A stretch of 64,000 bases of DNA from NCBI RefSeq assembly GCF_026625985.1, contig NZ_CP113116.1, positions 3,968,001 through 4,032,000 of the forward strand, given 5' to 3'. A program made the position numbers and the translations under genes. Under the pieces are notes generated by a model. The model did no database searches, was not told the origin of the DNA, and worked only from the letters and a program-made list of their open reading frames with translations. Origin of the DNA: Mycobacterium sp. Aquia_213 (lineage in GTDB: Bacteria > Actinomycetota > Actinomycetes > Mycobacteriales > Mycobacteriaceae). Shown one piece after another: positions 26,117-42,789 of the stretch; within the stretch, counting starts at the first letter, position 1, and each line of letters opens with the position of its first letter.

Positions 26117-29100
26117 CGTCGAGCATCCGGGGCGAAGCCGACCTTCGCCACTGGCTGGTCGACTATTTGGTGACGAATATCGGCCGCACGCCGGACGAGG
26201 TCGACCCCGAACTGTCGCTGGCCGACCACGGCGTGAGCTCTCGCGAAGTGGTGGTGCTTTCGGGTGAGTTGTCGGAGTTGCTGGGCCGGAAAGTATCTCC
26301 GGTCGACTTCTGGGAGCACCCGACGATCAATGCGCTGGCCGCACACCTGACCGAGCCGGCACCCGCCGCCGACGTGGACGCCGCGCTCAAGCGCCCGGCG
26401 CCCAATTCGCTCGACGAACCGATCGCCGTCATCGGGATGGGGTGCCGCTTCCCCGGCGACATCTCGGGACCGGACGCCTTGTGGGAGTTTCTCTGCGAAC
26501 GCGGTTGCACGATCTCCGAGGTGCCGCCGCAGCGCTGGCAGCCGTTCGACAACGGCTCACCCGAGGTGGCGGCGGCGCTGGCCCGCACCACCCGGTGGGG
26601 GTCGTTCCTGCCCGACATCGACGCGTTCGATGCGGAATTTTTCGAGATCACGCCCCACGAAGCGAACAAGATGGACCCGCAGCAGCGTCTGCTGCTGGAA
26701 GTCGCCTGGGAAGCCCTGGAGCACGCCGGCATTTCCCCGAGCTCGCTGAGCCGAACGCAGACCGGAGTGTTCGCCGGGGCATGCTCGAGCGAATACGCTG
26801 CGCTCACGTTGGGCGATCTACCCCGGGTCGACGCGTGGAACAACACCGGCGGCGCGATGAGCATCATCGCCAACCGGCTCTCGTATTTCCTCGACCTGCG
26901 CGGCCCGTCGGTGGCCGTCGACACCGCATGCTCGTCGTCGTTGGTGGCCATCCACCTGGCCTGCCAAAGCCTGCGCACTCAGGATTCGCACCTGGCGATC
27001 GCGGCCGGGGTGAATGTGTTGTTGTCCCCCACGATATTTCGCGGTTTCGACCAGGCCGGCGCGCTGTCGCCGACCGGTAAGTGCCGCGCGTTCGACGCCG
27101 CGGCCGACGGGTTCGTGCGCGGTGAAGGCGCCGGGGTGGTCGTGCTCAAGCGGCTGACGGACGCGCAACGCGACGGCGACCGGGTGCTCGCCGTGATCTG
27201 CGGCTCGGCCGTCAATCAGGACGGACGCTCCAACGGGCTGATGGCCCCCAACCCCGCGGCCCAGATGGCGGTGCTGCGCGCCGCCTACAGCAACGCCGGG
27301 ATGCAGCCGAACGAGGTCGACTATGTCGAAACTCACGGCACCGGGACGCTATTGGGAGATCCGATCGAAGCGCGCGCGCTGGGCACCGTGCTGGGTCGCG
27401 GACGTTCCGAAGACTCTCCCCTGCTCATCGGCGCGGTGAAGACGAACATCGGCCACACCGAGGCGGCCGCCGGGATCGCGGGCTTCATCAAGGCGGTCAT
27501 GGCGTTGCAGCGCGGCCAGATTCCGCCGAACCAGCGGTTCGAAAGTCCGAACCCGCACATCCCGTTCACCGACCTGCGCATGAAGGTCGTCGACACACAA
27601 GTGGAATGGCCCCAGACGCAGCATCCGCGCCGGGCCGGGGTGTCTTCGTTCGGATTCGGCGGCACCAACGCGCACGTGGTACTCGAGCAAGGCCAAGAGG
27701 TGGCACCGGCGCCACTGCGCGGACCAGATCCGAATATCTCGACCCTGGTGGTCGCCGGTAAGACGCCCCGACGGGTGGCCGCGACGGCGTCGGCGTTGGC
27801 CGAGTGGATGCAAGGCGCCGGGGCCGACGTGGCCCTGGCCGACGTGGCTCACACGCTCAACCATCACCGGGCCCGGCAATCCAAGTTCGGCACGGTGGTT
27901 GCCCGCGATCGCGCCCAAGCGGTGGCCGGGTTGCGCGCGTTGGCGGCGGGCCAGCATGCGCCCGGGGTGGTGGGCCCAGCGGAAAACGACGAAGCGCGGC
28001 CGGGCACCGTGTTCGTGTACTCGGGCCGCGGATCGCAGTGGGCCGGAATGGGCCGCCAATTGCTGGCCGACGAGCCCGCGTTCGCCGCGGCGGTCGCCGA
28101 GTTGGAGCCGGTATTCGTCCAACAGGCCGGGTTCTCGCTGCACGATGTGCTGTCCAGCGGCAAGGAACTGGTCGGTATCGAGCAGATTCAGCTCGGCCTG
28201 ATCGGCATGCAGTTGACGCTGACCGAGCTGTGGCGCTCCTACGGGGTGGAACCCGACGTGGTGATCGGTCACTCGATGGGTGAGGTTGCCGCCGCGGTCG
28301 TCGCCGGGGCGCTGACCCCCGCCGAGGGCCTACGGGTGACGGCGACGCGCTCGCGGCTGATGGCGCCGCTGTCGGGACAAGGCGGCATGGCACTGCTCGG
28401 ACTCGATGTGGCCGCCACCGAGGCATTGATCCTGGAGTACCCACAGGTGACGCTGGGGATCTACAACTCGCCCAGCCAGACCGTGATCTCCGGGCCTACC
28501 GACCAGATCGACGAGTTGATCGCCCGGCTGCGCGGTCAGAACCGCTTCGCCAGCCGGGTCAATATCGAAGTGGCGCCGCATAATCCGGCCATGGATGCGC
28601 TGCAGCCGGCGATGCGCGCGCAGTTGGCCGACCTGGCTCCGCAGACGCCGACGATTCCGATCATCTCGACCACCTACGCGGATCTCGACACTCGTCCGGC
28701 CTTCGACGCCGAGCACTGGGCGACCAACATGCGCAACCCGGTGCGCTTCCAGCAGGCCATCACCGCCGCCGGAACCGACCACCACACCTTCGTCGAAATC
28801 AGCGGACACCCACTGCTGACCCAGGCGATCAGCGAAACCCTGCACAGCGCCCAGCACGGAAGCAAATACGTGAGCATCGGTAGCTTGCAACGCAACACCG
28901 ACGACACCATCAGCTTCCGCACCAGCGTCAACACCGTGCGCACCACCCATCCGCCCCAGACGCCGCACCCTGCCGAGCCGCACACCCAGATTCCCACCAC
29001 TCCTTGGCACCACACCCGCCATTGGATCGACGTCACCCCCATCGCCTGGCAGTCACCGGAATCTGTGCACCGCAACGGTTCTGCGCTACCCAGCGCGGCG

Positions 29101-30864
29101 GACGGCCAGCTCGACGACAGCTCATACCAGCTGTCATGGCCGGCTATTCCGTTAGCTTCTCCCGAGCTGGTGGCCGCCACCGACCGCGGACGCTGGTTGG
29201 TGATCGGCGATCCCGAGCTGGCGACCCAGCTGGCCGCGGAAACGGTGGCCGCAGACGCCGACCCGGTGGAATTGGCCGAGGCGCTGGGCGAAGTCGACCA
29301 CGTCTTGTACGCGCCTGCGGTCGCCGATGATTCGTTCGACGTGGAGTTGGCCTATCAGTTGTTCGACCAGGTGCGCCGGCTCGTCGAGGTGCTGGCCGCC
29401 GGCGACTCGTCGGAGACGTTGTACCTGATCACCCGCAATGCCCAACCGGTCTTCGACGGCGATCGCGCCAACCCCACCCACGGACTGCTGTGGGGTCTTG
29501 GCCGCACACTTGCCCTCGAGCACCCCGAAATCTGGGGTGGCATAGTCGATTTCGATGCTTCGGTGCCGGCAGCGGTAGTGGCCGGGCGGCTACTCGAGGA
29601 AGTCGACAGCACCGACGGCGAAGACCAGGTCGTTTACCGGCGCGGCGCGCGCCAGGTGGCCCGGCTGCAGCGGCGGACCTTGCCAACCGAATCGCCGGTC
29701 GCGCTGGACGCCGACGGCAGTCAGCTCGTCATCGGGGCGACCGGGAACATCGGTCCGCACCTGATCCGCCAGCTCGCCCGGATGGGCGCCAAAACGATCG
29801 TCGCGGTATCCCGCAACCCGGGCTTGCGCCTGCAGGCACTGACGGAAACCCTTGCCGCGGCGGGCACGAACCTCGTCACGGTCGCCGCCGACGCCACCGA
29901 CGAAGCCGCGATGAGCGCGCTGTTCGCCCGGTTCGGCAGCGACTTGCCGCCACTGCAGGGCATCTACCTGGCGGCCTTCGCCGGCCAGCCCGTCTTGCTC
30001 AGCGAGATGACCGACGACGACGTGCGGGCGATGTTCGCACCCAAACTCGATGCCGCCGCGCTGCTGCATCGGCTGTCGCTGACGACGACATCACTGCGCC
30101 ACTTCGTGTTGTTCTCCTCGATCTCCGGGCTGACGGGTTCACGCTGGCTCGGCCACTACGCCGCCACCAGTGGATATCTGGACGCGCTGGCGTACGCCCG
30201 TTGCGTCATGGGGTTGCCGGCGACCACGGTCAACTGGGGACTGTGGAAATCGCTGGCCGACGCCGACGAGGCCAGTCAAGTCAGTGTGGGGTCCGGGTTG
30301 CTGCCGATGGACGACGAGGTTGCGATCGGGGCGCTGCCGTACCTGATGAGCCCCGCAGCCGGAGTGCATTCCGTTGTGGTGCAAGCGGATTGGCCGCTGC
30401 TGGCGGACGCATACCGGGCCCGCGGATCGCTGCGCATCGTCGACGACCTGCTGCCGGTGCCCGGTGACACGGCCATGCCGGAAAGCGAGTTCCGCATCTC
30501 GCTGCGCGCCTGCGAGCCGGAGCGCCGCCACACCATGTTGTTCGACCGGGTCGCCACGCTGGCCGCCAAGGCCATGGGACTGCCGCCGACCGAGGCACTC
30601 GATCCGTCGACCGGGTTCTTCCAGCTCGGAATGGACTCGCTGATGAGCGCGATGCTGCGGCGCGCGCTGTCGGACGATCTCGGTGAGCCGCTGCCGGTAT
30701 CGGTCGTTTTCGACTACCCGACCGTCTACAGCCTCACCGACTATCTGGCCACCACGCTGCCCGAGCTGGATACAGACGCCGAACCCGTCGCCGACGCCTA
30801 CGACGAGCTCGACGAGGACGAGCTGCTGGCCGAACTTTCGGAAAGGCTACGAGGCTCTCGATGA
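26113..30864 (+). CDS. ppsA: Type I polyketide synthase, PpsA/PpsB hybrid (ACP-KS-AT-KR-ACP)
   Basis: The protein has 1583 residues. The order is N-terminal loading ACP (8-80, phosphopantetheine Ser in GVSSREVV, residue 42 or 43), KS (95-520, Cys273), AT (635-940, Ser721 in GHSMGE and the APH823N specificity segment of malonyl-type Pps AT domains), KR with GATGNIG at 1208-1214, and ACP with Ser1509 in GMDSLM. There is no DH or ER, so the module leaves a hydroxyl. The front with the loading ACP is PpsA-type; the KR region (NIGPHLIRQLARMGAKTIV, WGLWKSLAD) is what I recall of PpsB. M. tuberculosis has separate PpsA (1876) and PpsB (1538). The product therefore looks like a fusion within the AT domain. 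Its stop overlaps the next PKS start (ATGA). Confidence 0.9.
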   Translation: MTSSIRGEADLRHWLVDYLVTNIGRTPDEVDPELSLADHGVSSREVVVLSGELSELLGRKVSPVDFWEHPTINALAAHLTEPAPAADVDAALKRPAPNSLDEPIAVIGMGCRFPGDISGPDALWEFLCERGCTISEVPPQRWQPFDNGSPEVAAALARTTRWGSFLPDIDAFDAEFFEITPHEANKMDPQQRLLLEVAWEALEHAGISPSSLSRTQTGVFAGACSSEYAALTLGDLPRVDAWNNTGGAMSIIANRLSYFLDLRGPSVAVDTACSSSLVAIHLACQSLRTQDSHLAIAAGVNVLLSPTIFRGFDQAGALSPTGKCRAFDAAADGFVRGEGAGVVVLKRLTDAQRDGDRVLAVICGSAVNQDGRSNGLMAPNPAAQMAVLRAAYSNAGMQPNEVDYVETHGTGTLLGDPIEARALGTVLGRGRSEDSPLLIGAVKTNIGHTEAAAGIAGFIKAVMALQRGQIPPNQRFESPNPHIPFTDLRMKVVDTQVEWPQTQHPRRAGVSSFGFGGTNAHVVLEQGQEVAPAPLRGPDPNISTLVVAGKTPRRVAATASALAEWMQGAGADVALADVAHTLNHHRARQSKFGTVVARDRAQAVAGLRALAAGQHAPGVVGPAENDEARPGTVFVYSGRGSQWAGMGRQLLADEPAFAAAVAELEPVFVQQAGFSLHDVLSSGKELVGIEQIQLGLIGMQLTLTELWRSYGVEPDVVIGHSMGEVAAAVVAGALTPAEGLRVTATRSRLMAPLSGQGGMALLGLDVAATEALILEYPQVTLGIYNSPSQTVISGPTDQIDELIARLRGQNRFASRVNIEVAPHNPAMDALQPAMRAQLADLAPQTPTIPIISTTYADLDTRPAFDAEHWATNMRNPVRFQQAITAAGTDHHTFVEISGHPLLTQAISETLHSAQHGSKYVSIGSLQRNTDDTISFRTSVNTVRTTHPPQTPHPAEPHTQIPTTPWHHTRHWIDVTPIAWQSPESVHRNGSALPSAADGQLDDSSYQLSWPAIPLASPELVAATDRGRWLVIGDPELATQLAAETVAADADPVELAEALGEVDHVLYAPAVADDSFDVELAYQLFDQVRRLVEVLAAGDSSETLYLITRNAQPVFDGDRANPTHGLLWGLGRTLALEHPEIWGGIVDFDASVPAAVVAGRLLEEVDSTDGEDQVVYRRGARQVARLQRRTLPTESPVALDADGSQLVIGATGNIGPHLIRQLARMGAKTIVAVSRNPGLRLQALTETLAAAGTNLVTVAADATDEAAMSALFARFGSDLPPLQGIYLAAFAGQPVLLSEMTDDDVRAMFAPKLDAAALLHRLSLTTTSLRHFVLFSSISGLTGSRWLGHYAATSGYLDALAYARCVMGLPATTVNWGLWKSLADADEASQVSVGSGLLPMDDEVAIGALPYLMSPAAGVHSVVVQADWPLLADAYRARGSLRIVDDLLPVPGDTAMPESEFRISLRACEPERRHTMLFDRVATLAAKAMGLPPTEALDPSTGFFQLGMDSLMSAMLRRALSDDLGEPLPVSVVFDYPTVYSLTDYLATTLPELDTDAEPVADAYDELDEDELLAELSERLRGSR

Positions 30865-33800
30865 CCGCCGCCACACCGGACCGCCGGGCGATCATCACCG
30901 AGGCGCTGCACAAAATCGATGATCTGACCGCGCGGCTGGAAATCGCCGAACAGGCGAGCACCGAACCGATTGCGGTCGTCGGAATGGGCTGCCGGTTGCC
31001 CGGAGGAATCGACAGCCCCGAAAAGTTCTGGGACTTGTTATGCGACGGGCGAAGCGGCATCGTCCAGGTGCCACCGGAACGGTGGGACGCCGACGCCCTG
31101 TTCACCGAGGATCACACCGTCCCCGGCACGATCTGCAACCGTGAGGGCGGCTTCCTGTCCGACTGGCAGCCGGACGAGTTCGACGCGGAGTTCTTCGCCA
31201 TCCCACCGCGTGAGGCGGCCGCGATGGACCCGCAGCAACGGTTGTTCCTCGAAGTCGCCTGGGAAGCCCTGGAAAACGCCGGGATTCCGCCGCACACGCT
31301 GCACGGCACCCAAACCGGAGTTTTCGTCGGGGTCACCGCGTACGACTACATGCTGAAGATGTCGGGCGCGGTGCGGCCCGACGAGCTGGACGCCTACCTG
31401 TTGACCGGAAACTCGGCGAACTTCGCCGCCGGGCGCACGGCCTACCTGCTCGGCGCCCGCGGTCCCGCGATAGTGCTGGACACCGCGTGCTCCTCGTCGC
31501 TGGTGACGATCCACCTGGCCTGCCAGAGCCTGCGCTGGCGAGAAAGCGACACGGCACTGGTCGGCGGGACCAACCTGCTACTCAGCCCGGTGGCCAGCAT
31601 CGCGTGCTCGCGGTGGGGAATGCTGTCGCCGGAAGGCCAGTGCAAGACCTTCGACGCCGGCGCCAACGGCTATGTGCGCAGCGAGGGCGCCGGCGTGGTG
31701 GTGCTCAAGCGATTGTCCGACGCGCAACGAGACGGCAACCGCATTCTCGCCGTGGTGCGCGGTTCGGCGGTCAACCAAGACGGCGCCAGCAGTGGGGTGA
31801 CGGTGCCCAATGGCCCGGCACAGCAAGCACTGCTTCGCCAGGCGCTGACGGTGGCCAAGCTGACGCCGGCCGACATCGACTACATCGAGGCACACGGAAC
31901 GGGCACCCCGCTGGGCGACCCGATCGAACTCGACTCGCTGAGCACGGTTTTCGGCGATCGGGAAGGCCGCGCGCCACTGGTGCTCGGAGCCGTGAAGACC
32001 AACCTCGGCCACCTGGAGGCCGCCGCCGGGATCGCCGGATTCATGAAGACCGTGCTGTCCGTCGGACATGGCCGCATTCCCCGGAACCTGAACTTCACCG
32101 AGCTCACTCCCCATGCCAGCCAAGGTGTTTCGCGGCTGCAGATCGCCACCGAAGACATGGAATGGCCGTCGACCGAGCAGCCGCGCCGGGCCGGGGTGTC
32201 GTCGTTCGGGGTGAGCGGGACCAACGCGCATGTCGTGATCGAGCAGGCGCCATCTTCGGCGCCCGCGCCGGAGCAAGATCCTCAGTCGGTGCCCGCACCG
32301 CAGCGGGACCCGCAGCCCGCGGTGACGACGCTGGTGCTATCCGGCAAGTCGGCGCAGCGGGTGGCAGCGACGGCATCGGTGCTCGCCGACTGGATGGACG
32401 GCCCGGGCGCCGCGGTGCCGCTGGCCGACGTGGCGCACACGCTGAACCACCACCGGGCCCGCCAACCCAAGTTCGCCACGGTGACCGCCGTCGACCGCGA
32501 CCAGGCGGTGGCGGGGCTGCGCGCGCTGGCCGCCGGTGATCTCGCCCCCGGTGTGGTCGGCTGCCCGGAGACCGCCGTCGGACCGGGCACCGTATTCGTC
32601 TACTCGGGCCGCGGATCTCAGTGGGCCGGAATGGGGCGCCGGCTGCTGGCCGACGAGCCCGCATTCGCCGCGGCTATCACCGAACTCGAGCCGGTTTTCG
32701 TTGCGGAGGCCGGTTTTTCGCTGCACGACGTGATCGCCGGCGGCACGGAGTTGATCGGCATCGAGCAGATCCAGCTGGGTCTGATCGGGATGCAGCTGGC
32801 GCTGACCGCGCTCTGGCGCTCCTATGGGATAACGCCGGATCTGGTGATCGGCCACTCGATGGGAGAGGTGGCGGCCGCGGTGGTGGCCGGCGCGCTGACG
32901 CCCGCAGAGGGGCTGCGAGTGACCGCGACCCGGTCGCGGCTGATGGCCCCGTTGTCGGGGCAGGGCACCATGGCCATGCTCGAACTCGACGCCACCGCCA
33001 CCGAGCTGCTGATCGCGGATTATCCGCAGGTCACCTTGGGGATCTATGCCTCGCCACGGCAGACGGTCATCTCGGGGCCCACCCGACAGATCGACGAGCT
33101 GATCGCCAAGGTGCGCGCCCAGGGCCAATTCGCCGGCAAGGTCAATATCGAAGTGGCCCCGCACAATCCCGCAATGGACGCCCTGCAACCGGCGATGCGT
33201 GCCGAGCTGGCCGGTCTCACCCCGCGGCCACCGACTATTCCGATCATCTCGACCACCTACGAAAACCTGGATCGCCCAACGACATTCGACGCGGAGCACT
33301 GGGCGACCAATATGCGTAACCCGGTGCGCTTCCAGCAGGCAATCAGCGCCGCCGGCGCCGCTCACCACACGTTCATCGAGATCAGCGGGCATCCCTTGCT
33401 GACCCACGCCATCACCGAAACCCTTGCCGCGGACGAGGGTGACGGCTATCTGAGCATCGGCACCCTGCAACGCGATGCGCACGACACCCTGACCTTCCAC
33501 ACCAACCTCAACGCCGCCCACACGACCCGTCCACCGCAGACCCCGCACAACTGCGGACACCAGACCGTGCTGCCGACCACCCCCTGGCAGCACGGCCGGC
33601 ACTGGATCTCCCCCAGCACCACGGCACACCACGCGCCAAACACTCACCCGCTGCTGGGCTTTGGTGTCACCGACCCCACCAACGGCACTCGGGTATGGGA
33701 ATGCGAGCTCAACCCCGACCTGTTGTGGCTCGGCGATCACGTGATCGACGATCTGTGCGTGCTGCCGGGTGCGGCCTATGCCGACGTCGCGTTGGCGGCG

Positions 33801-36800
33801 GCGACGGAAGCATTCGCGGAATCGGCAGACGCCGAAGACCGGCCGTGGATGATCCGGGAGCTCAGCCTGCATCAGATGCTGCAGGTGACCGATGGCACGG
33901 TCCTCGTCACGACGCTCACCGGCAACGAACAGACGTGCCAGATCGAGATCCGCACCCATAGTGCCTCGTCGGGATGGACCAAGCACGCCACCGCCACCGT
34001 GGCGCGCGAGACCGACAGCCAGCTAGCCGGTGCGACCGTCGAGTTGAATGATGTTGCGGCCGAGATCAACCCCGACGAATTGTACGAGCGGCTGCGTGCC
34101 GCCGGGCAACAGCATGGACCGGCGTTTCGCGGCATCACCGGCCTGAGCGTGGCATCCTCGGGTGCCGCGCGCGCAGACGTACGGCTCCCCTCGTCGGCCA
34201 GAGCCGGTTCCCGCAACTTCGTGCTGCACCCGGTGATGATGGACATCGCGGTGCAGGCACTCGGCGCCACCCGGGCCGCGACCGATCTGGCCGGCGGGCA
34301 GAACGCCCGGCAAACCCTGGTGCTGCCAATCCGTTTCGCGGGCATCCACGTGTACGGCGACATCGCCGACGGTGTGTGTTCGACCGGCTCACTTGCGGCC
34401 ACCGACAGTCCGGATCGGTTGCTCGGCCAGGTCGTGCTGACCGACGCGAACGGTCAGCGGCTACTCGTCATCGACGAAGTCGAAATGGCGGTGCTCGGGT
34501 CGGCCGGCGGTGCGGCACACGATCACCTACTCACATTGGAGTGGGAGCCGGCGCCGCTGGACAAAGCCGTCGCCAGTCTCGGCGGGTTGTTGTTGATCGG
34601 TGAGCCCACCGCGAGTGATCCGCTGCCGCAGGCATTGCAGTCGTCACTGAGCGACAGCGTCGCCGAAGTCGACGTAGTGTCCCCGACCGACACCGCGACG
34701 CTGCGCGCGGCGATCACCCGAAACCCTTGGGACAGCATCGTCGTGCTGTGCCCGCCGCACGCGGTCGACGAATCGCTCTCGGAGACAGCTCAACTGGACC
34801 TGGCGCTGGCGCGCACCCTGCAGATCGCGGACATCGCCAAGACCGTGACCCGGATGGGCGCCCGCAACAGCCCGCGACTGTGGATCGTCACCCGCGGCGC
34901 ACAGCAAGTCGTAGCGGGCGAGTCGGTCACGTTGGCGCAGACGGAGCTTCGCGGCATCGCACGGGTGCTGACCTTCGAGCATCCGGAGCTGAAGACAACG
35001 ATCGTCGACGTCGAGGCGAACGGTGCCGACTCAGTGGCCGCGCTGACGAGCGAGTTGCTCGCCGGCTCCGATGCCGACGAGGTCGCCTTGCGCGACGGGC
35101 ATCGCTACCTGAACAGGCTGGTGCCGGCGCGCACCACAGCCAAGGGCGAGCCGCTCGGCGAAACCCGGCGGGCGAAAGTGAACCTGGACGCCGGTGGCGC
35201 GGTACGGCTGCAGATCGATGAACCCGGACGCCTGGATGCGCTGAGATTGCATGCGGTGAAACGGATTCCGCCGAACGCCGACCAGGTAGAGGTACGCGTG
35301 GCCGCGGCGGGCCTCAACTTCAGCGACGTGCTCAAGGCGATGGGTATTTACCCCACCCTGGACGGCGCCCCGCCGATCATCGGCGGCGAGTGCGCCGGTG
35401 TCGTCACGGCCGTCGGCAGCGACGTCGACTCTGTGCAGGTGGGGCAGCGGGTCATCGCCATCGGCCCGGGCAGCTTCGGCTCGCACATGACGACGGTCGC
35501 CGACCTGTGCACCCCGATCCCCGACACACTGCCGGATCCCGAGGCGGCCGCGTTCGGCATCGCGTATCTGACCGCCTGGCACTCGCTGGTTGAGGTCGGG
35601 CGACTGGCCCCCGGTGAACGGGTGCTCATCCATTCCGCCACCGGCGGTGTGGGACTGGCCGCGATGGCGATCGCCAAGATGGTCGGCGCCCGGATCTACA
35701 CCACGGCCGGTTCGGATGCCAAGCGCGACATGCTGGCCGCGCTCGGCGTCGAGTACGTCGGCAATTCGCGCACCGCTGACTTCGCCGACGAGATCCTGGA
35801 GATCACCGACGGCTACGGCGTGGACGTCATCCTCAATTCGCTTCCGGACGAAGCGATTCAGCGCGGCGTGCAGATCCTGGCGCCCGGGGGCCGGTTCATC
35901 GAGCTGGGCAAGAAGGACGTCTACGCCAACGCCACCTTGGGATTGGCGGCACTGACCAAGAGCGCGTCCTTCTCCGTCGTCGACCTCGATCTGAATCTGA
36001 AGCTGCAGCCGGCGCGCTACCGCGCGATGCTCACCGAAATACTGCGGCACGTCGCGGACGGCAAGCTGCAGGTACTTCCCGTCACCGCGTTCTCCCTCGA
36101 GAGCGCGGTCGACGCCTTCGCATTGATGGCGTCCGGACGGCACACCGGCAAGATCGCCGTCACGATACCGGCCACCGGCAGTATCGAAGCGATAGCCGAA
36201 ACTCCGCAGCCACTGGTCAGCCCGGACGGCGGCTACATCATTGTGGGCGGCATGGGTGGCCTCGGTTTCGTCGTGGCGCAGTGGCTGGCCCAACAAGGCG
36301 CGGGATTGATTGTCCTGAACGGACGTTCGGCGCCCGGTGCGGACGTGGCGCCGGCGATAGCGGAACTGAGCGCCGCGGGGACCCGGATCGAAGTGGTCAC
36401 CGGTGATATCGCCGAACCCGGCACGGCCGATCGGCTGGTACAAGCGGTCCACGACGCCGGCTTCCGGGTGGCCGGAGTCTTGCACAGCGCCATGGTTCTC
36501 GAAGACGAGATCGTGCTGAACATCTCGGATTCGGCCGCGCGGCGGGTGTTCACCCCGAAAGTCACCGGCAGCTGGCGGCTGCATCAGGCCACCGCCGAAC
36601 TGGACGTCGATTGGTGGCTCACCTTCTCGTCGGCATCCTCGCTGCTGGGTACGCCCGGCCAGGGAACGTACGCCGCCGCCAACTCATGGGTCGATGGTCT
36701 GGTCGCCTACCGGCGCTCGCGCGGACTGCCGGCCGTCGGAATCAACTGGGGCCCATGGGCCGAGGTGGGCCGCGCCCAGTTCTTCGCCGATCTCGGCGTC

Positions 36801-37387
36801 TCGCTGATCACGGTCGAAGAAGGTCTGGCGGCCATGCAGCAGCTGCTGTCGGTCGACCGCGCCCGCACCGGCGTCATCCACCTCGACGCGCGGCAGTGGT
36901 TCCAATCCTTCCCCGCCGCAGGCGGTTCGTCGTTGTTCGCGAAGTTGCACGACTCAACGAAGCTGGAGCGCCGCGGCGGCGGCGCGATCCGTGCGGAATT
37001 GGATGCCAGCGACCCGGCCGAACGCCCGGATCGGCTGGCGGCCGCGATCGCCGACCAAATCCGCGCGGTGCTGCGCTCCACCGAGTCGATCGATCACGAT
37101 CGGCCCATGGAGTCGCTTGGCCTCGACTCGCTGATGGCCCTCGAGCTGCGCAACAGGCTGGAGGCGAGCTTGGGCACCACGTTGCCCGCCGCCCTGGTCT
37201 GGGCATACCCGACGATCCACGATCTCGCCGGTGCCATGTGTGAACGCCTGGGCTACGAAACGGTGGCCGAACCTGGCCCCGCGGCGGACGCGGACGCGGA
37301 AGACGAGCTGTCCGACGAGGAATTGGAATTGCTGTCCGACCTCGTTACGGCGAGCGAGCTGGAGACGGCAACTGGGGGCAGTGAGTA

Positions 37388-37388
<1 letters not shown>
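30861..37388 (+). CDS. ppsC: Type I polyketide synthase PpsC (KS-AT-DH-ER-KR-ACP)
   Basis: The protein has 2175 residues (M. tuberculosis PpsC 2188). KS has Cys210; AT has Ser666 in GHSMGE and the APHN segment (malonyl type); DH starts at HPLLGF with His960, the same position as the known PpsC DH histidine; ER has the MDR fold with SATGGVGLAAMA near 1590; KR has VGGMGGLGF near 1795; the ACP Ser is 2090 in GLDSLM. A full reductive set gives a saturated two-carbon extension. In the DH motif HVIDDLCVLP, Asp replaces the usual Gly. A coiled N-terminal docking helix (residues 8-35) should bind the upstream ACP. It is coupled on both sides: ATGA with the preceding gene and one shared base (TAATG) with the next. 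Confidence 0.95.
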
Positions 37389-42787
<5,399 letters not shown>

Positions 42788-42789
42788 TA

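Noticed and set aside
26113..30864. Calling the first PKS a plain ppsA
   Set aside because: It is about 290 residues shorter than PpsA, and the region from AT to ACP matches PpsB features; a plain label would hide the missing module.
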